In this document: positions 22,932 to 34,509 of the stretch, piece after piece | How the letters are laid out: every line of letters begins with the position of its first letter | Position numbering within the stretch: the first letter of the stretch is position 1 | Origin: Panulirus ornatus | Lineage: Eukaryota > Arthropoda > Malacostraca > Decapoda > Palinuridae | DNA length: 64,000 nucleotides | Direction of reading: 5' to 3' | Assembly (NCBI RefSeq): GCF_036320965.1 | Contig: NC_092271.1 | Location: 24,662,536-24,726,535 of the forward strand | Program-made: the position numbers and the translations under genes | Notes under the pieces: model-generated | What the model saw: the letters and a program-made list of their open reading frames with translations, nothing else | Told to the model about the DNA's origin: nothing | Databases searched by the model: none

Positions 22932-23320
22932 TGGTCCACGTCCCCAGGTAGGGACGTATGGTTCCTGGTCCACGTCCCCAGGTGGGGCGTATGGTTCCTG
23001 GTCCACGTCCCCAGGTGGGGCGTATGGTTCCTGGTCCACGTCCCCAGGTGGGGCGTATGGTTCCTGGTCCACGTCCCCAGGTAGGGACGTATGGTTCCTG
23101 GTCCACGTCCCCAGGTGGGGCGTATGGTTCCTGGTCCACGTCCCCAAGTGGGACGTATGGTTCCTGGTTCACGTCCCCAGGTGGGGCGTATGGTTCCTGG
23201 TCCACGTCCCCAGGTGGGACGTATGGTTCCTGGTCCACGTCCCCAGGTGGGGCATATGGTTCCTGGTCCACGCCCCCAGGTGGGGCATATGGTTCCTGGT
23301 CCACGCCCCAGGTGGGGCAT
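22932..23320. repeat. 33-bp minisatellite, about 12 copies
   Basis: Units of TGGTCCACGTCCCCAGGTGG followed by GGCGTATGGTTCC, with some copies one base longer (GGTAGGGAC variant) and a CGCCCCC variant at the right end. Copies are 90% or more alike, suggesting recent expansion. Since 33 is a multiple of three, frames remain open on both strands (up to about 200 codons), but codon content is identical repeat after repeat in every frame and there is no gene-like context. Confidence 0.96.
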
Positions 23321-23505
23321 GCGGGTCCTCCCCCGTTGTGTTAAGGTGTCCTGCAGCCTCCACCCTGGGCCACAGGCAGGCCCTGTCTGATTATCCACCA
23401 CACTCACGTCTGTACCAAGCCGGAAAGTAACCGCCTCCACCATGATATGCCACTGATGAAAGACTAAAGTCCCCACTAGAATATAAGTGCCTCGTTAGTG
23501 GCACC

Positions 23506-23510
<5 letters not shown>

Positions 23511-23552
<42 letters not shown>
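23511..23552. repeat. (CA)n microsatellite
   Basis: About 21 CA units. Confidence 0.97.
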
Positions 23553-23553
<1 letters not shown>

Positions 23554-24259
23554 ATATGAGTCATACATACATCTTGCAATGCGAATATATCTGTCTTTTG
23601 ACTCGCTGAGCCAGTGGTGATGGTCTGGTTCCAGTGTAGCCGAGATCTCATGGCCCTTAACATCAGCGGAGTCGATGATGATGTTGTCCGTATATACAAG
23701 AGGTCCACATCAACCCTCACCTCCTCATTCCCCTACAATTCCGCCTCCGCGAATACATACAAGGTTTGGGGAAACATACCACCCCCTCCAGAATGTGGCG
23801 CATTCCCCAATGGCTGTTTAAATTGAGAGAAGGTGAGCCTGGTGCGTGTGGTGTGTTTTACCATGCCTGCCTCCACTACAGTGGAGGGGGAAATATCTTT
23901 TTTCAAGCCTCGCGTAAACAGCTGTGCCTCTACACTGTATACGAGGCAGCGGTGCAGCGACCGGGGAGGGAACACCCTCTTTCTTTCAGCAACACTGGGG
24001 TATATAACCTCCTAAATCCACTTTAATCTGAACTTTTTTTCCTCACCTGTTTTCTGCCCCTAGAAGAACTGACAGAAAATTAGTCATCACGGTGAACTGA
24101 TTTGTCATAATTGTTTGCGAACTTTCATCAGTCTTCAGCCGTAACTATACAACATATCGGCCGATGTCGGCCACGGATCTCAGGGCGTCCTCTTAAGCAC
24201 CGCCGTCCACAAGGATGTGGTGGGCTGCCGTCAGCCTGACCACAAGCAACACGCTCGCC

Positions 24260-24307
<48 letters not shown>

Positions 24308-25123
24308 ATTGTTCCCAGCCTCGCCAGCCAGGGCGAGCGAGACGTCATACCTCAATACTGCCACAAGAGGCCCAACTCTCCCAGCGTCGTCTCACCTGCT
24401 TAAATATTATACCCCAGCGTTCGATACCCTAAAAATAATCAAGACGGTTAAAGGTGAGGAACGTCGAGTCATCGAAAGGTTCCAATCAGGTGTTCACACT
24501 GTTCGAACCATCTGCTTCGAAACACGAGGGAAATGATCGAATACTAAATATATTTCATCAGTGCCACTTGGCACCGCTCACAACATGTCCTAGCTTATCA
24601 TTAACTTGAAACTGTGACTAATGAACTACGAATCTAGGGAATTCAAAGGTTGGAGAAAGTTTTCCTTCACTTGTCCCAGACTTTCAATACATGAAAGAAA
24701 TATCTATAATACGAAAGACGAGACATGTTCCTCTAAAATCTGTTTACTCTGTTTTGTCTTCGCTGGTCAATAAACTACACTAACTGGCTCTTAACAAGGA
24801 CGCGTACCAATTGGCAATGGTTATATTGCCGTATAGCCTTGGTGATTTGTTGTGGAGGGGCCCCCACTAAGCGTTTGTTTGACGTACTGTTACTGGGACG
24901 AAGACACACAAACAGACAGACAGACAGCCAACCCACCACCTCCTCCTCCTCCTCCTCCTCCGGCTCACTCATCTGGCTCTCATAGTCGACAACAACAATG
25001 CGGGCAACGTAACACTGCTGACTCCACCTCCCTCATCGCTACCATCCTCCTTCCTCCCTCCCTCCCTCCCTCTCTTGTCCTCATCTCTCATTTAATCCCT
25101 TAAGCTTGGCGATGAGAGAACAT
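23553..25123. other. Gene-free stretch with one microsatellite
   Basis: Contains (CA)20 at 24268-24306 and a (CCT)n near 24943; no exon is supported. Confidence 0.6.
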
Positions 25124-25348
25124 TGAGCACGACGGTACGATCCTTGAGCTCGACGGTACGACCCTTGAGCACTACGGTGCGATCCTTAAGCACGACGGTA
25201 CGACCCTTGAGCTCGACGGTACGACCCTTGAGCACTACGGTGCGATCCTTGAGCACGACATGACGGGTACGACCCTTGAGCACGACGGTACGATCTTTGA
25301 GAACGGCATGACGGGTACGACCCTTGAGCACGACGATACGACCATTAA
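25124..25348 (+). repeat. 21-bp dispersed minisatellite array (type locus)
   Basis: About ten units of CCTTGAGCACGACGGTACG plus AC, with variants GAGCTC and GTGCGA, and two TGACGGG insertions at about 25260 and 25310. Followed by a worn GGTCTGGTCTCTGATCGTCC and CAGGTCAATGGGG, matching the core seen at other copies. Confidence 0.92.
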
Positions 25349-25497
25349 ATATGATAGTCTGGTCTCTGATCGTCCAGGTCAATGGGGTATAACCTTCGCT
25401 CTCTACATCAACCAATCTGTTACTGATATGAGAGATATAGACCCTGGCTCTACATGTGAATACTTACATCAGTAGCGCATCTACATACTCCCTGCTC

Positions 25498-25500
<3 letters not shown>

Positions 25501-25557
<57 letters not shown>

Positions 25558-25696
25558 CCTTCCTCCTAACTCACCTCTATACTTAGACGCCACTTCCCTC
25601 CATTCCCACCCCCATTCTTCTCCTCACCGTGTCTCCGGCCTCGCCTCCTACCCCACCTCACCCAACGCCACTCCTCACACACACACACACACACGA
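25501..25696. repeat. (GT)n and (CA)n microsatellites
   Basis: (GT)28 at 25501-25556 and a short (CA)9 at about 25677-25696. Confidence 0.97.
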
Positions 25697-26134
25697 GAGA
25701 CTATTCATTCCGTTAAGGGGATTCCGTGAGGGACGGAGGATCGTACCATTATGAGGGGATTGTAGGATCTCGGGGACAACAGCCTTGACTCACACCCACA
25801 TCAATAAACATTTTCCCTCGAGCGAAAGGAAAAAAAATGGCTAAATGAAATCTTACGGTAAATATAAACGTCAGGGGTTTAACGTCTGCTTAACCCTTTG
25901 GATTCCTTTTAAATGAATCAAAAAAATGAAATAACACAAATTTCCCATTAAGCTGACCACGGGATACTACTACTACTACGTGGGGGATGCGAATCGCAGC
26001 AGCCAACAGCCTGATGCACCAGTCTCCACGATGGATGCCTGGTCACAGGCTGTGCTATGGGAGGAGAGGTCAGCTTACAGGTCCGTACATAAGGAAGGTC
26101 CACAGGTAAGGCCAGACGAGATACTGATAATACA

Positions 26135-26137
<3 letters not shown>

Positions 26138-26209
<72 letters not shown>

Positions 26210-26210
26210 C
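26138..26210. repeat. (AT)n followed by poly-T
   Basis: (AT)26 then 19 T residues abut the left end of the element at 26211. Confidence 0.97.
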
Positions 26211-26433
26211 ATACTATTTGCCATTTCCCGCGTTAGCGAGGTAGCGTTAAGAACATAGAACTGGGCCTTAGAGGGAATATCCTCACCTGACCCCCTTCTC
26301 CGTTCCTTCTTTTGGAAAATTAAAAAAAACAAGAAAGGGGAGGATTTCCAGCCACCCGCTCCCTCCCCTTTTAGTCGCCTTCTACGACACGCAGGGAATA
26401 CCTGGGAAGTATTCTTTCTCCCCTCTCCCCAGG

Positions 26434-26437
<4 letters not shown>
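26211..26437 (+). mobile_element. About 225-bp element bounded by (AT)n, well-preserved copy 2
   Basis: Starts with TTTCCCGCGTTAGCGAGGTAGC and ends with TCTCCCCAGGGAA before a long (AT)n. It aligns end to end with 3205-3425. An internal A-run (TTAAAAAAAACAAG) and GC-rich segments are present; no coding frame. Flanked on both sides by (AT)n. Nature (LINE end, SINE or MITE) unresolved. Confidence 0.7.

Positions 26438-26511
<74 letters not shown>
26438..26511. repeat. (AT)n microsatellite
   Basis: About 37 AT units immediately after the element. Confidence 0.97.
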
Positions 26512-26514
<3 letters not shown>

Positions 26515-26694
26515 TTCTGCTACTGCTATCCTAACTGAAATACACGAAGACACGAGTGAGCAACTGACAACAGTACTTAGAGTGGATCAGTGAGGCGAGT
26601 TGGGTTCAGCTGTCCTGTCATAACCGTTCAGGGAGTTAATTTGGGAGCGAACCAGTGAGGCGGGATTACCTGTGTGACGCAGCAACCGCTCAGC

Positions 26695-26764
26695 CACACA
26701 CAGACAGACACACAGACACACAGACACAGACAGACACACACACAAACACAGACACACGTAAGGT

Positions 26765-26815
<51 letters not shown>
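26695..26815. repeat. (CACAGA)-like tract and (GT)n
   Basis: Irregular CACAGACA units at 26695-26757, then (GT)23 at 26769-26815. Confidence 0.93.
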
Positions 26816-26817
<2 letters not shown>

Positions 26818-27446
26818 GAGGGGGAGGGGAGCGTGTCTATTGGGGAAAATACGAGGCGATGTTACTCAATCTCTGGGGAGACTAACGGGTCTTGGGAATT
26901 GGTCTTAGGCCGAGTGTTGCGCACTGGTCACAGGACTTCCGACGAAGGGGCACCATCGTCAGCGGACAGGGAAAAAGCGTAGCATCGTCGAGGCCCGCCC
27001 CTGCCACCCCAAAAGGAACCCACTTTACCCTGACCCCACGTGCAACGCACAGCTCTGAAGCGGCCAGGGAGAGGTCTGCGAGGCCCTGGATGTGGGTGGC
27101 TAAAGGGGGAGCTCTGGTTCCAGTGCGTTATACGTACCAGTTAAAGAGCAGATCTGAGCAAATGATGTCATTTTGTATCTGTTTCTGACGCCATCTGGTA
27201 CGCAAGGAACAACGGAAAAAAATAATGTATGTAAAGTTCCGGTGTTACACCAATGAATCTGGAGGAGGAGCACAACTGACCAGTTGAAGGCACAGCTTCC
27301 ATCCATCAAATTACTGGAAGGGAGGGAGTGAGGGAGGCGAGGGGCGGAGATAATCGTTTACTTGGAAAAAAAAATATGATATCTTGTACATCCACATGTT
27401 TCAGCAATGACTCCTTGACCGTCACCTCCACAACGCAATGCTAGAC

Positions 27447-27520
27447 CAGACAAGTTTACGGGCGCGTCACAGGGATGCTAACACTACCCAGACCAGACAA
27501 GTTACGGGCGCGTCACACCA
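27447..27520. repeat. Direct duplication of a 45-bp segment
   Basis: GACCAGACAAG-TTACGGGCGCGTCAC occurs twice, starting at about 27445 and 27491. Confidence 0.8.
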
Positions 27521-27639
27521 GAGCCAACCTGAGGGACTGGATGGATGGATGGAGATGACGACCCTAGGAAGCGTTAAACCTGACGACGCCCACTGAGGAA
27601 GTCTGCAAACCACAGAATGAAACTCAACAGCCACAAAAG

Positions 27640-27728
27640 GTTTGACAGGCTCCGCTGATGATTAACTTATGGCTGACGTGGTCGAGAGCCTTCGTGAAGT
27701 CGACGATGAGAGCAACTTTAAGTTCACT
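27640..27728 (-). mobile_element. LINE reverse-transcriptase fragment (motif A)
   Basis: The minus strand reads KVALIVDFTKALDHVSHKLI, matching reverse-transcriptase motif A of CR1/Jockey-type LINEs (V-D-F-x-K-A-F-D-x-V-x-H). The match extends only about 30 codons. Confidence 0.65.
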
Positions 27729-27967
27729 GGGTCGCTGGCCCACAACAGACAAAGAACACGGAGGAATTCAAACACCAACAGACCACTGGGTCAGTTCGAG
27801 GTGGTCTGTGGTCAGTGGAAGATCTCAGAAACTCATAGATCACTGGGTTAAAAGTTTGAAAGGAATACAGACACTTCACAATGACTAAGTCACTGTGGCT
27901 CAGGCGGCGCAAATAATGTTAAGTCGTGGACGGGAGGCGGGAACATGAACACTAAAGTAAAGGAAAG

Positions 27968-27969
<2 letters not shown>

Positions 27970-28048
<79 letters not shown>
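27970..28048. repeat. (GT)n microsatellite
   Basis: About 39 GT units. Confidence 0.97.
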
Positions 28049-28051
<3 letters not shown>

Positions 28052-28194
28052 CGTGAAGGGAAGAACTGTGAGAGATGGGGAGATACATGCGAATTACAGA
28101 GAGATGTGGAAAACCGAGAGTGAGTTAGTTACGTGAGATATATCAAAAACATATCAGTCAATAGATAAATGGGTTATACCTGGGAAGGCCAGCT

Positions 28195-28300
28195 TACAGA
28201 AGAGCTGCTGGAGGCCAGTACGTGGGAGGACACATAACAGGAGACCCGTTGGAGGCCAGTGCGTAGGAAGGATACGCAACAGAAGACCTGATGGTCTATG
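28195..28300. repeat. Two-copy tandem, unit about 50 bp
   Basis: GGAGGCCAGT-CGTAGGA repeats at 28210 and 28253 with similar flanks (ACAGAAGA-CTG). Confidence 0.6.
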
Positions 28301-28366
28301 ATAAAGTCATCTCCTGGAGGACAGCAACCATATCCTAAATGCCAAATTTATATAAATGGATAAAAG

Positions 28367-28399
28367 AAGAAGAAGAAGAAGAAGAAGAAGAAGAAGAAG

Positions 28400-28431
<32 letters not shown>

Positions 28432-28475
28432 GAAGAAGAAGAAGAAGAAGAAGAAGAAGAAGAAGAAGAAGAAGA
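28367..28475. repeat. (GAA)n microsatellite
   Basis: About 36 GAA/AGA triplets with one GTA interruption; minus strand (TTC)n. Confidence 0.97.
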
Positions 28476-28849
28476 CGGAAACAGCTGAGAAAGAAATGTG
28501 AAATCATGTTGGAAAAAAGATTTTCTAAGTGAGGAACATGAGAAGTGTGCGACGAGGAAAGCGACCTAGAAAAAAAGGCGAAGCGTAAAGCCTTTTGAGT
28601 AAATGATGTGATACTGACGGACATCAGGGTCTGTTCATTGGACAGATGGAGACAGGAACTCACACCGGGTCGTGCGTTGCCTGGCAAGACAAAGGACGAC
28701 GCAGAAGGAGCAGAAGGAGCGGTCCATGTTGCCAAAATCTGGCCGGATTTCCCCTCAGTGGTCGTATCTGCGTCACTTGACTCGCCTGGGGTCCGGCGGG
28801 TTTGTGGCAAGAAAAGGAGGTGTGCATCGTGTCGACTGCCTTCCCCCAG

Positions 28850-28852
<3 letters not shown>

Positions 28853-28920
<68 letters not shown>

Positions 28921-29020
28921 AGGTCTCTCTCGGTCAACGCTGTCGACTGATTTGTCTCTTGCGAGGAGAAAAGTCGACCCTGTTGTTTTTCGATGGTCAA
29001 CATTCAGGTTGCGGCCCAGT

Positions 29021-29100
<80 letters not shown>
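28853..29100. repeat. Pair of (GA)n microsatellites
   Basis: (GA)32 at 28853-28917 and (GA)38 at 29025-29100, 107 bp apart; they create a false long open frame of Glu-Arg repeats. Confidence 0.97.
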
Positions 29101-29102
<2 letters not shown>

Positions 29103-29666
29103 TATCCTACATCTGCTGTGTTCACTAACGTAAACAGACTAATTGTGTTATTTCTCGCCTTTCTGTCTTCGTCCCTAAGACTAGACTACCATTCTCTGCC
29201 CCTACTTATGTGGACCCTGGCCCTGTGTCTTGCCCTGAGCCCTGCCCTTATCACTGGGTCTTGCCCTTACCCCTGCTCCCTCTGCCGTCAGCGTGTCGCT
29301 ACAGCCGTCTCCGTCTCCGTCTCCTGGGACCGGGAGCGCCCGTCTCTCATCTCTAGCACAACACAGGTGATGTACAACACTGGCTAATTTCGCTCCCTTT
29401 GGCGCAGCCTGCCTATTCCACCCTCTCCCCTCCCTCCCATCCTTCTCTCCCTCCCCTTCCACACACCTGCCTCCCTCTTCCCTCCCCGCCATCCTTCTTT
29501 CCTTCCCCTTCCACAACCCTCTCATCCTCCCTCCTATCTCTACTTCAGTTCCTCCTTCTCTTCCCACTTCCTTCTCACGGCCCTCGCTTTCCCTCCCTGC
29601 TTCCTTTCCTTTCCCTTACCTTGTGCGCTTCCCCACTTCCTCTTCCAGGCCGTCAAGGGCTCTGTT

Positions 29667-29668
<2 letters not shown>

Positions 29669-29729
<61 letters not shown>
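29669..29729. repeat. (GA)n microsatellite
   Basis: About 30 GA units, after a 240-bp pyrimidine-rich stretch (29400-29640). Confidence 0.97.
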
Positions 29730-29732
<3 letters not shown>

Positions 29733-29810
29733 CATCAGCGAGGTAGCCCAGAAGGCGCCAGGCCAACGCGTTAATAATTACGATGGCTTCAGTGGCTCGC
29801 CAGCCACGCT

Positions 29811-30190
29811 CTTACAAGATAGCAGGTCCTGGGTGGGTCGTAAAAGATAGCGGGTCCTGGGTGAGTCGTACAAGATAGCGGGTCCTGGGTGAGTCGTACA
29901 AGATAGCAGGTCCTGGGTGAGTCGTACAAGATAGCGGGTCCTGGGTGGGTCGTAAAGGATAGCGGGTCCCGGATGAGTCGTACAAGATAGCGGGTCCTGG
30001 GGTGGCTCGTAAAAGATAGCGGGTCCCGGGTGAGTCGCAGAAGATAGCGGGTCCTGGGGTGGGTCGTAAAAGATAGCGGGTCCTGGGAGTCTCATAAGAT
30101 AGCAGGTCCTGGGGTCGTACAAGACAGCAGGTCCAGAGTGGGTCGTACAAGATAGCGGATCCTGGAGGGTGTGTCTTACAAGATAGTGGG
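29811..30190. repeat. 28-bp minisatellite, about 13 copies
   Basis: Units of TACAAGATAGCGGGTCCTGG followed by GTGAGTCG, with variants (AAAAGATAG, CCCGGG, one-base insertions). A more decayed tail with CTTACAAGATA continues to about 30286, where one 21-bp family unit begins. Confidence 0.95.
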
Positions 30191-30445
30191 CGTCGATTCA
30201 GCAAGGTAGAGGGCCTTCGATCTTGTGAGACAGCGGAGTTTGGGTCTTACAAGATAACAAGTCCTGAGTCTTTAACAAGATGGCGACGGTGCGACCCTTG
30301 AGCACGCCCAGGATTCGAACTCGTGTAGGTTCGTGTATGCGTCTCGTTCGGTAACGTATAAACCCACCACACACCACCACGGAGGCCCATCGGTTCACCC
30401 AAACCTAACCCTGCTGCGTAGCGGGGCGCTCTGGCGTCTGCTCTA

Positions 30446-30448
<3 letters not shown>

Positions 30449-30508
<60 letters not shown>
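30449..30508. repeat. (GA)n microsatellite
   Basis: About 30 GA units. Confidence 0.97.
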
Positions 30509-30944
30509 CTATACTGGTTCATTCATTCGACTAAATTCCAGGAAATTTATATTTACATGGTAGCGTCCAGTCCCGTCCCCCTTCCCCGTTTTTTGTGATT
30601 GAGATGATAACCCCCCCCCCATCCATGACTCGGGCTGCAACGGAGAAAAATTATTACATCTAAAGAAAAAAAAAAGTTTCCAGCGTCGATAGAGATTAAA
30701 ATTCATATCACAATATCAATCATGCAATGAAAATAATGTTCAAATCGCAGGACAAAGAAATACGCTGCGTATCATATCATAAGAAAAAAAAAAAACTGTA
30801 ATACATTGAAATATGTACACTGTTAACTAATGAACGTTCCATTTAGATATATTGGAATGTGTGGGTGTCCTTGACAAGCGCAGTCATCATGGAAAATGAA
30901 TAATGGATTGTAAATAGTGAATACTTTCACTGTCTTTCTGAACG

Positions 30945-31095
30945 TCCTTGAGCACGACGGTGCTACCCTTGAGCACGACGGTGCGACCCTTGAGCACGAC
31001 GGTACAGCCCTTGAATCCGATGATGCGACCCCTGAGCACGACGGTGCGATCCTTGAGCACGATGGTACGACCCTTGGTACGACATGACGACCCTT
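30945..31095 (+). repeat. 21-bp dispersed minisatellite array
   Basis: About seven units, mostly CCTTGAGCACGACGGTGCG, ending in CGACCCTTAATCAATCATC just before a perfect DR1 at 31107. Confidence 0.92.
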
Positions 31096-31106
31096 AATCA
31101 ATCATC

Positions 31107-31119
31107 AGGTCAAAGGTCA
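31107..31119 (+). promoter_or_regulatory. Perfect DR1 AGGTCA-A-AGGTCA
   Basis: The sequence reads AGGTCAAAGGTCA with no mismatch, 12 bp after the 21-bp array and about 570 bp downstream (in gene sense) of exon A's donor, i.e. in its intron. Known receptors of this site include RXR/USP, HNF4 and COUP-type proteins. Function here is not shown. Confidence 0.45.
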
Positions 31120-31521
31120 CGCCGTCACAGCAAAGAGGGGTCATTACGATGAAAGCAGTTAAACATATCATCTTATCTTCTTCCTTCCTTCTTTCATTCC
31201 TTCCATCTTTCATTCATAACGTCACGCTCTAAAATAAGCTAAGGTTGAGGGGCGGTAGTGAGGAGGATGTTGTCAGCCATGCGTGAGCTGTAATGCTCGG
31301 GGACAAGCTGGCTGTAATACCTCCTCCTCCGCCCCACAAACCACCCACCACCGTCCGCATCTTTCCACCTCACACACACTGGCTGACTAAATCTGGGTTC
31401 CCAACCGGCCGAGCATGAGAACCCCGGGAATGGGATTTCTTCCGAGCGATTTAAAAGGGCACAGGGCATCGCGGACGAGACTCTCGCATGATGTGAATTT
31501 CATAAAGTGGGAAAAGAGGGG

Positions 31522-31527
<6 letters not shown>

Positions 31528-31587
<60 letters not shown>
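31528..31587. repeat. (GA)n microsatellite just inside the intron after exon A
   Basis: About 30 GA units about 100 bp past the exon A donor. Confidence 0.97.
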
Positions 31588-31589
<2 letters not shown>

Positions 31590-31689
31590 CGAATTGGTGA
31601 TGGAGAGTTTGTTTGGGTAGTTGGTCGGTTAGTTCCTCAGTCAGTCTGTCGGTCGCTGTGGTGAGTGAAGATGGCGTGAGGGGACTTAC

Positions 31690-33063
31690 TTGTAGGCGTT
31701 GGCCTCGGAGCAGTACCTGACGACGCTGTGTCTGGAGGAGACGCAGTATTGGCCCCGACCCGCGCCCCTGGGAGGAGGGTTGCTGTTGTGGCGTCTCCTC
31801 CTAACCTGCTCCCCGCCTTCCTCGTTTTCTTCTTCCTCCGCCTCCGCCGACTCTCCCCGCCCCGTCCTCTCCTCCTCCTGGGCTTTTACTTCTTCCTTCC
31901 ACTCTTCGTTCCGGGCGGCGGCGGCGGCCGCAGCGGCCTCCTGCTGCGCCTGGGCGTGAGCTAACAGCACCTGGGGAAGGCGAGGCAACCCAAAGCCAGA
32001 GAACCTGGCCCAGGGGTCGGCCACAGGGGTAGGCAGGCCGAGCTGGTGGCGGAAAAAAGGGTGATGGAAGGGCGACGGGGGGCTGAGTGGGGAGGAGGGC
32101 AGGTCACACCAAGGCTCCTCCTCCTCGTCATCACCATCGTCCTCCTCCTTCACGTTGGACTCCGGCGGTGAGTCCTCCACGTCGGCCGCACCGCTGGACC
32201 CCTCACTCTCGTTTTCCTTGTTGTTGTTGTCAAGTGGGGCGGCGAAGCCCGCCGTGGCCGACCGACGCATCGTGTAGGCGGCCCGCCTGCGCGCCGCCCC
32301 CGACAGCGCCCCCTCGTCCAGACTGTTGGGTCCGCAGGCCAGTGTAGCCAGCAGGGACGAGGGACGAGTAGGAGCGCCGAAGCCAGCCGGGGGCGGGATG
32401 TGGGCGAAGCCTCGTTCTTCCAGAAGGGTGTTGAAGCGCTCCTGGTTTTGGCGCATGAAGGACGAGAAGACGTCCTCCTTGTCGGCCCAGAGCGTCTCGC
32501 CGCGGGCCCGCCGCGCCCTCTCCCGCTCCATCTTCACCTCGCGCGATGTTTTCAGCGTCTGGCTCTCATATGACTCATAGGGCCACTCCTGGCCTCCCTC
32601 TTGCCCGGCCCTGCTGCTGCTGCTACTGCGGCAGCTGTAGCTCTTGTTGCTTCTCTTAAGGGGAGAAGAGAAGGAGTGCGATCGTTTGAAGCCAACGAGT
32701 TTGATTTCAGTGTTGAGCCGCGGGGAGTCGGGGAGGTCTGGGTCGACAACAGACAGCCGGCAGTGTTTGACCTGCTCTCCGGCCTGTCCCTGCTGCTGCT
32801 GCTGCTTCTCCTCCTCCTCCTCCTGCAGCCGCCGCTGCTGTTGTTGTTGTTGCTGCTGCTGCTGGGCTGGTCGCTGTTCTTCTTCCTCGCTCTCGGCGCA
32901 GCGGCCAAGGAGGCGCGTTAGTGAGGGGCGGCCAGTACGGAGGCGGCTCCGACGACCGGATGTGGGTGGCTTGGCTGACGGGTCGTGGATGCGGTGGGCG
33001 GGTCTACTGCGACTGAAGGAGACGAGAGTTACCCCCGTGTCTTCCTCGGCCACGGCCATCACC
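31690..33063 (-). CDS. Alternative N-terminal exon A (distal, about 457 codons, polyQ)
   Basis: The exon begins after a good acceptor (branch-like TTAAC, then TTTTCTCTGCCCCTCAG) at 33064 and has an ATG four bases in (33059, G at -3 and +4). The donor is TACAA/GTAAGT, phase 2, compatible with the acceptor at 5288. The protein is low-complexity: MAVAEEDTGVTLVSFSRSRP at the N-end, glutamine tracts at about residues 65-95, a Ser-rich section (FKRSHSFSSPLKR) near 120-140, a helix-like section ERERARRARGETLW and VFSSFMRQNQERFNTLLEER near 175-220, acidic run near 290-320, Ala run near 371-382, and RHSVVRYCSEANAYK at the junction. The frame is also open upstream of 33063, so an unspliced longer start is possible but less likely. 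No known domain is recognised. That it belongs to the FGD gene is inference from phase, strand and absence of other acceptors with this fit. Confidence 0.62.
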
Positions 33064-33396
33064 CTGAGGGGCAGAGAAAATCCAGTTAACAATGGTACTA
33101 ATGTTTCCAATGGCATCACACTCCAGCTGACCTGGAAATCATGAAATATAATAATCATTCCTGCCTCTCCCACCCACCACCCACCCTCCATAGCGTCCAG
33201 CGGTGCTTGGAAGCAGCACAGACGACTTTCATCGGGGCCATTATAACTTTGAGTCTGGGAGCAGCAGCAAGTTCTGGTGACCAAAAGCTCGACGAGAAAA
33301 CCACCACATCAAGCATCAGCAGCCAGACGCCACACCATCGACTGCAGGGGAAGCCTATCTTGACGGAGAATGTTGCCGCACCGCTCTACTCCAGAC

Positions 33397-33400
<4 letters not shown>

Positions 33401-33474
<74 letters not shown>
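33401..33474. repeat. (CT)n microsatellite
   Basis: About 36 CT units, about 340 bp upstream (gene sense) of the exon A acceptor. Confidence 0.97.
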
Positions 33475-33759
33475 ACGTCAGGGGGAGTGGGCCTTCATAC
33501 GCCTGTATGTCTGTGCATATTGTGTCTGACTTTTCGTCAGCGTGTGCGCGCACGGCAGGTGTATAAACGTCTGTTGGAGTATGCACAGTCGACTGCCCGC
33601 TGCCTCTAACAGGTTAGTCATCCTCATCCTCACTCGCTTCACGTCCAAAGCTCTGCCTTCTAAATCCCGCCAGCATAATATTTATTTTCTTTTTTTTAAG
33701 GAGTGCGGCGTAGATAACTGCATTAGCGTATATCTGACCCGTCGAGCGCGGAGATATAT

Positions 33760-33915
33760 AGCCCCTTGAGTACGATAACATCCCCAGGAGTACGAAGTAA
33801 TGCTCCTTCATTACCAAGATTTAACCGACAGAGTGTGACGACTGAAGGCCTTCAGTACGACAACTTAACACCCTCGGTACGACAACTTAACGCTCTGGGT
33901 ACGATAACTTATGGG
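33760..33915 (+). repeat. Degenerate 21-bp family array
   Basis: Five to six worn units (CCTTGAGTACGATAACATC, CCCTCGGTACGACAACTTAA, CTGGGTACGATAACTTA). Confidence 0.6.
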
Positions 33916-34509
33916 CCTTCAAAACGACGACTAATGTCATCGCAATCATGGGTTTAAATCATCACATTCAAGGAGTTGAAATGCTCTTGAGCTACAAGAC
34001 ACATACAGTTAACCTAGCGCGTACCTTTAACCCCTTTGATCGCGTCGTGTTACATATGACTTAGATACTCAGACGGGAAACTGTTGAACAGTTCTCGTAG
34101 ATGTTGATCAACTGAACATGAATGACGTATTCGACTCCCCTCAGGCGGTGCCCAGCTCCCGTTCTGTTAGTCACTAGCTTTCTCCAACTGTTGTTGTCCA
34201 ACTTCACACATACATCTTGCCAAGTCTACACACAAGCGGTACTACTCCAGTCTCTCCAGCCTACACACACACACAACAATTGTGTCAGAACCAAGTAATT
34301 ATGCTCCCGGCCGCGAGGTTTATGGGCGAATAAGACCTATAAAACTTAGATCCCTGGTTGTATTTCTTGGTTGAATAAGGTGTGTATGAAGGAAACTGTG
34401 ATGGACTGAGAGATAGATGTTCCTATACGGCTTTCTAAGAACACCAGGTCTGGTGCACATCAAACTGCACCTGTACTTTACTTATAGGTTTACTGGTATG
34501 TATGTATAC
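33916..34509. other. Gene-free stretch
   Basis: No exon or clear repeat. Confidence 0.6.

Noticed and set aside
22744..23476. Several overlapping long open frames on both strands
   Set aside because: All arise from the 33-bp minisatellite; the same peptide unit repeats in each frame.
25124..25348. CRISPR-like array
   Set aside because: Units are directly adjacent with no unique spacers, and the DNA is eukaryotic; it is a minisatellite.
28608..29387. 259-codon plus-strand frame with Glu-Arg runs
   Set aside because: Built around two (GA)n tracts; flanking parts show no protein character or splice sites.
33064..33284. Upstream extension of exon A's open frame as coding
   Set aside because: The extension crosses a strong acceptor and its peptide (with WSVMPLETLVPLL) looks intron-like; kept only as an alternative.
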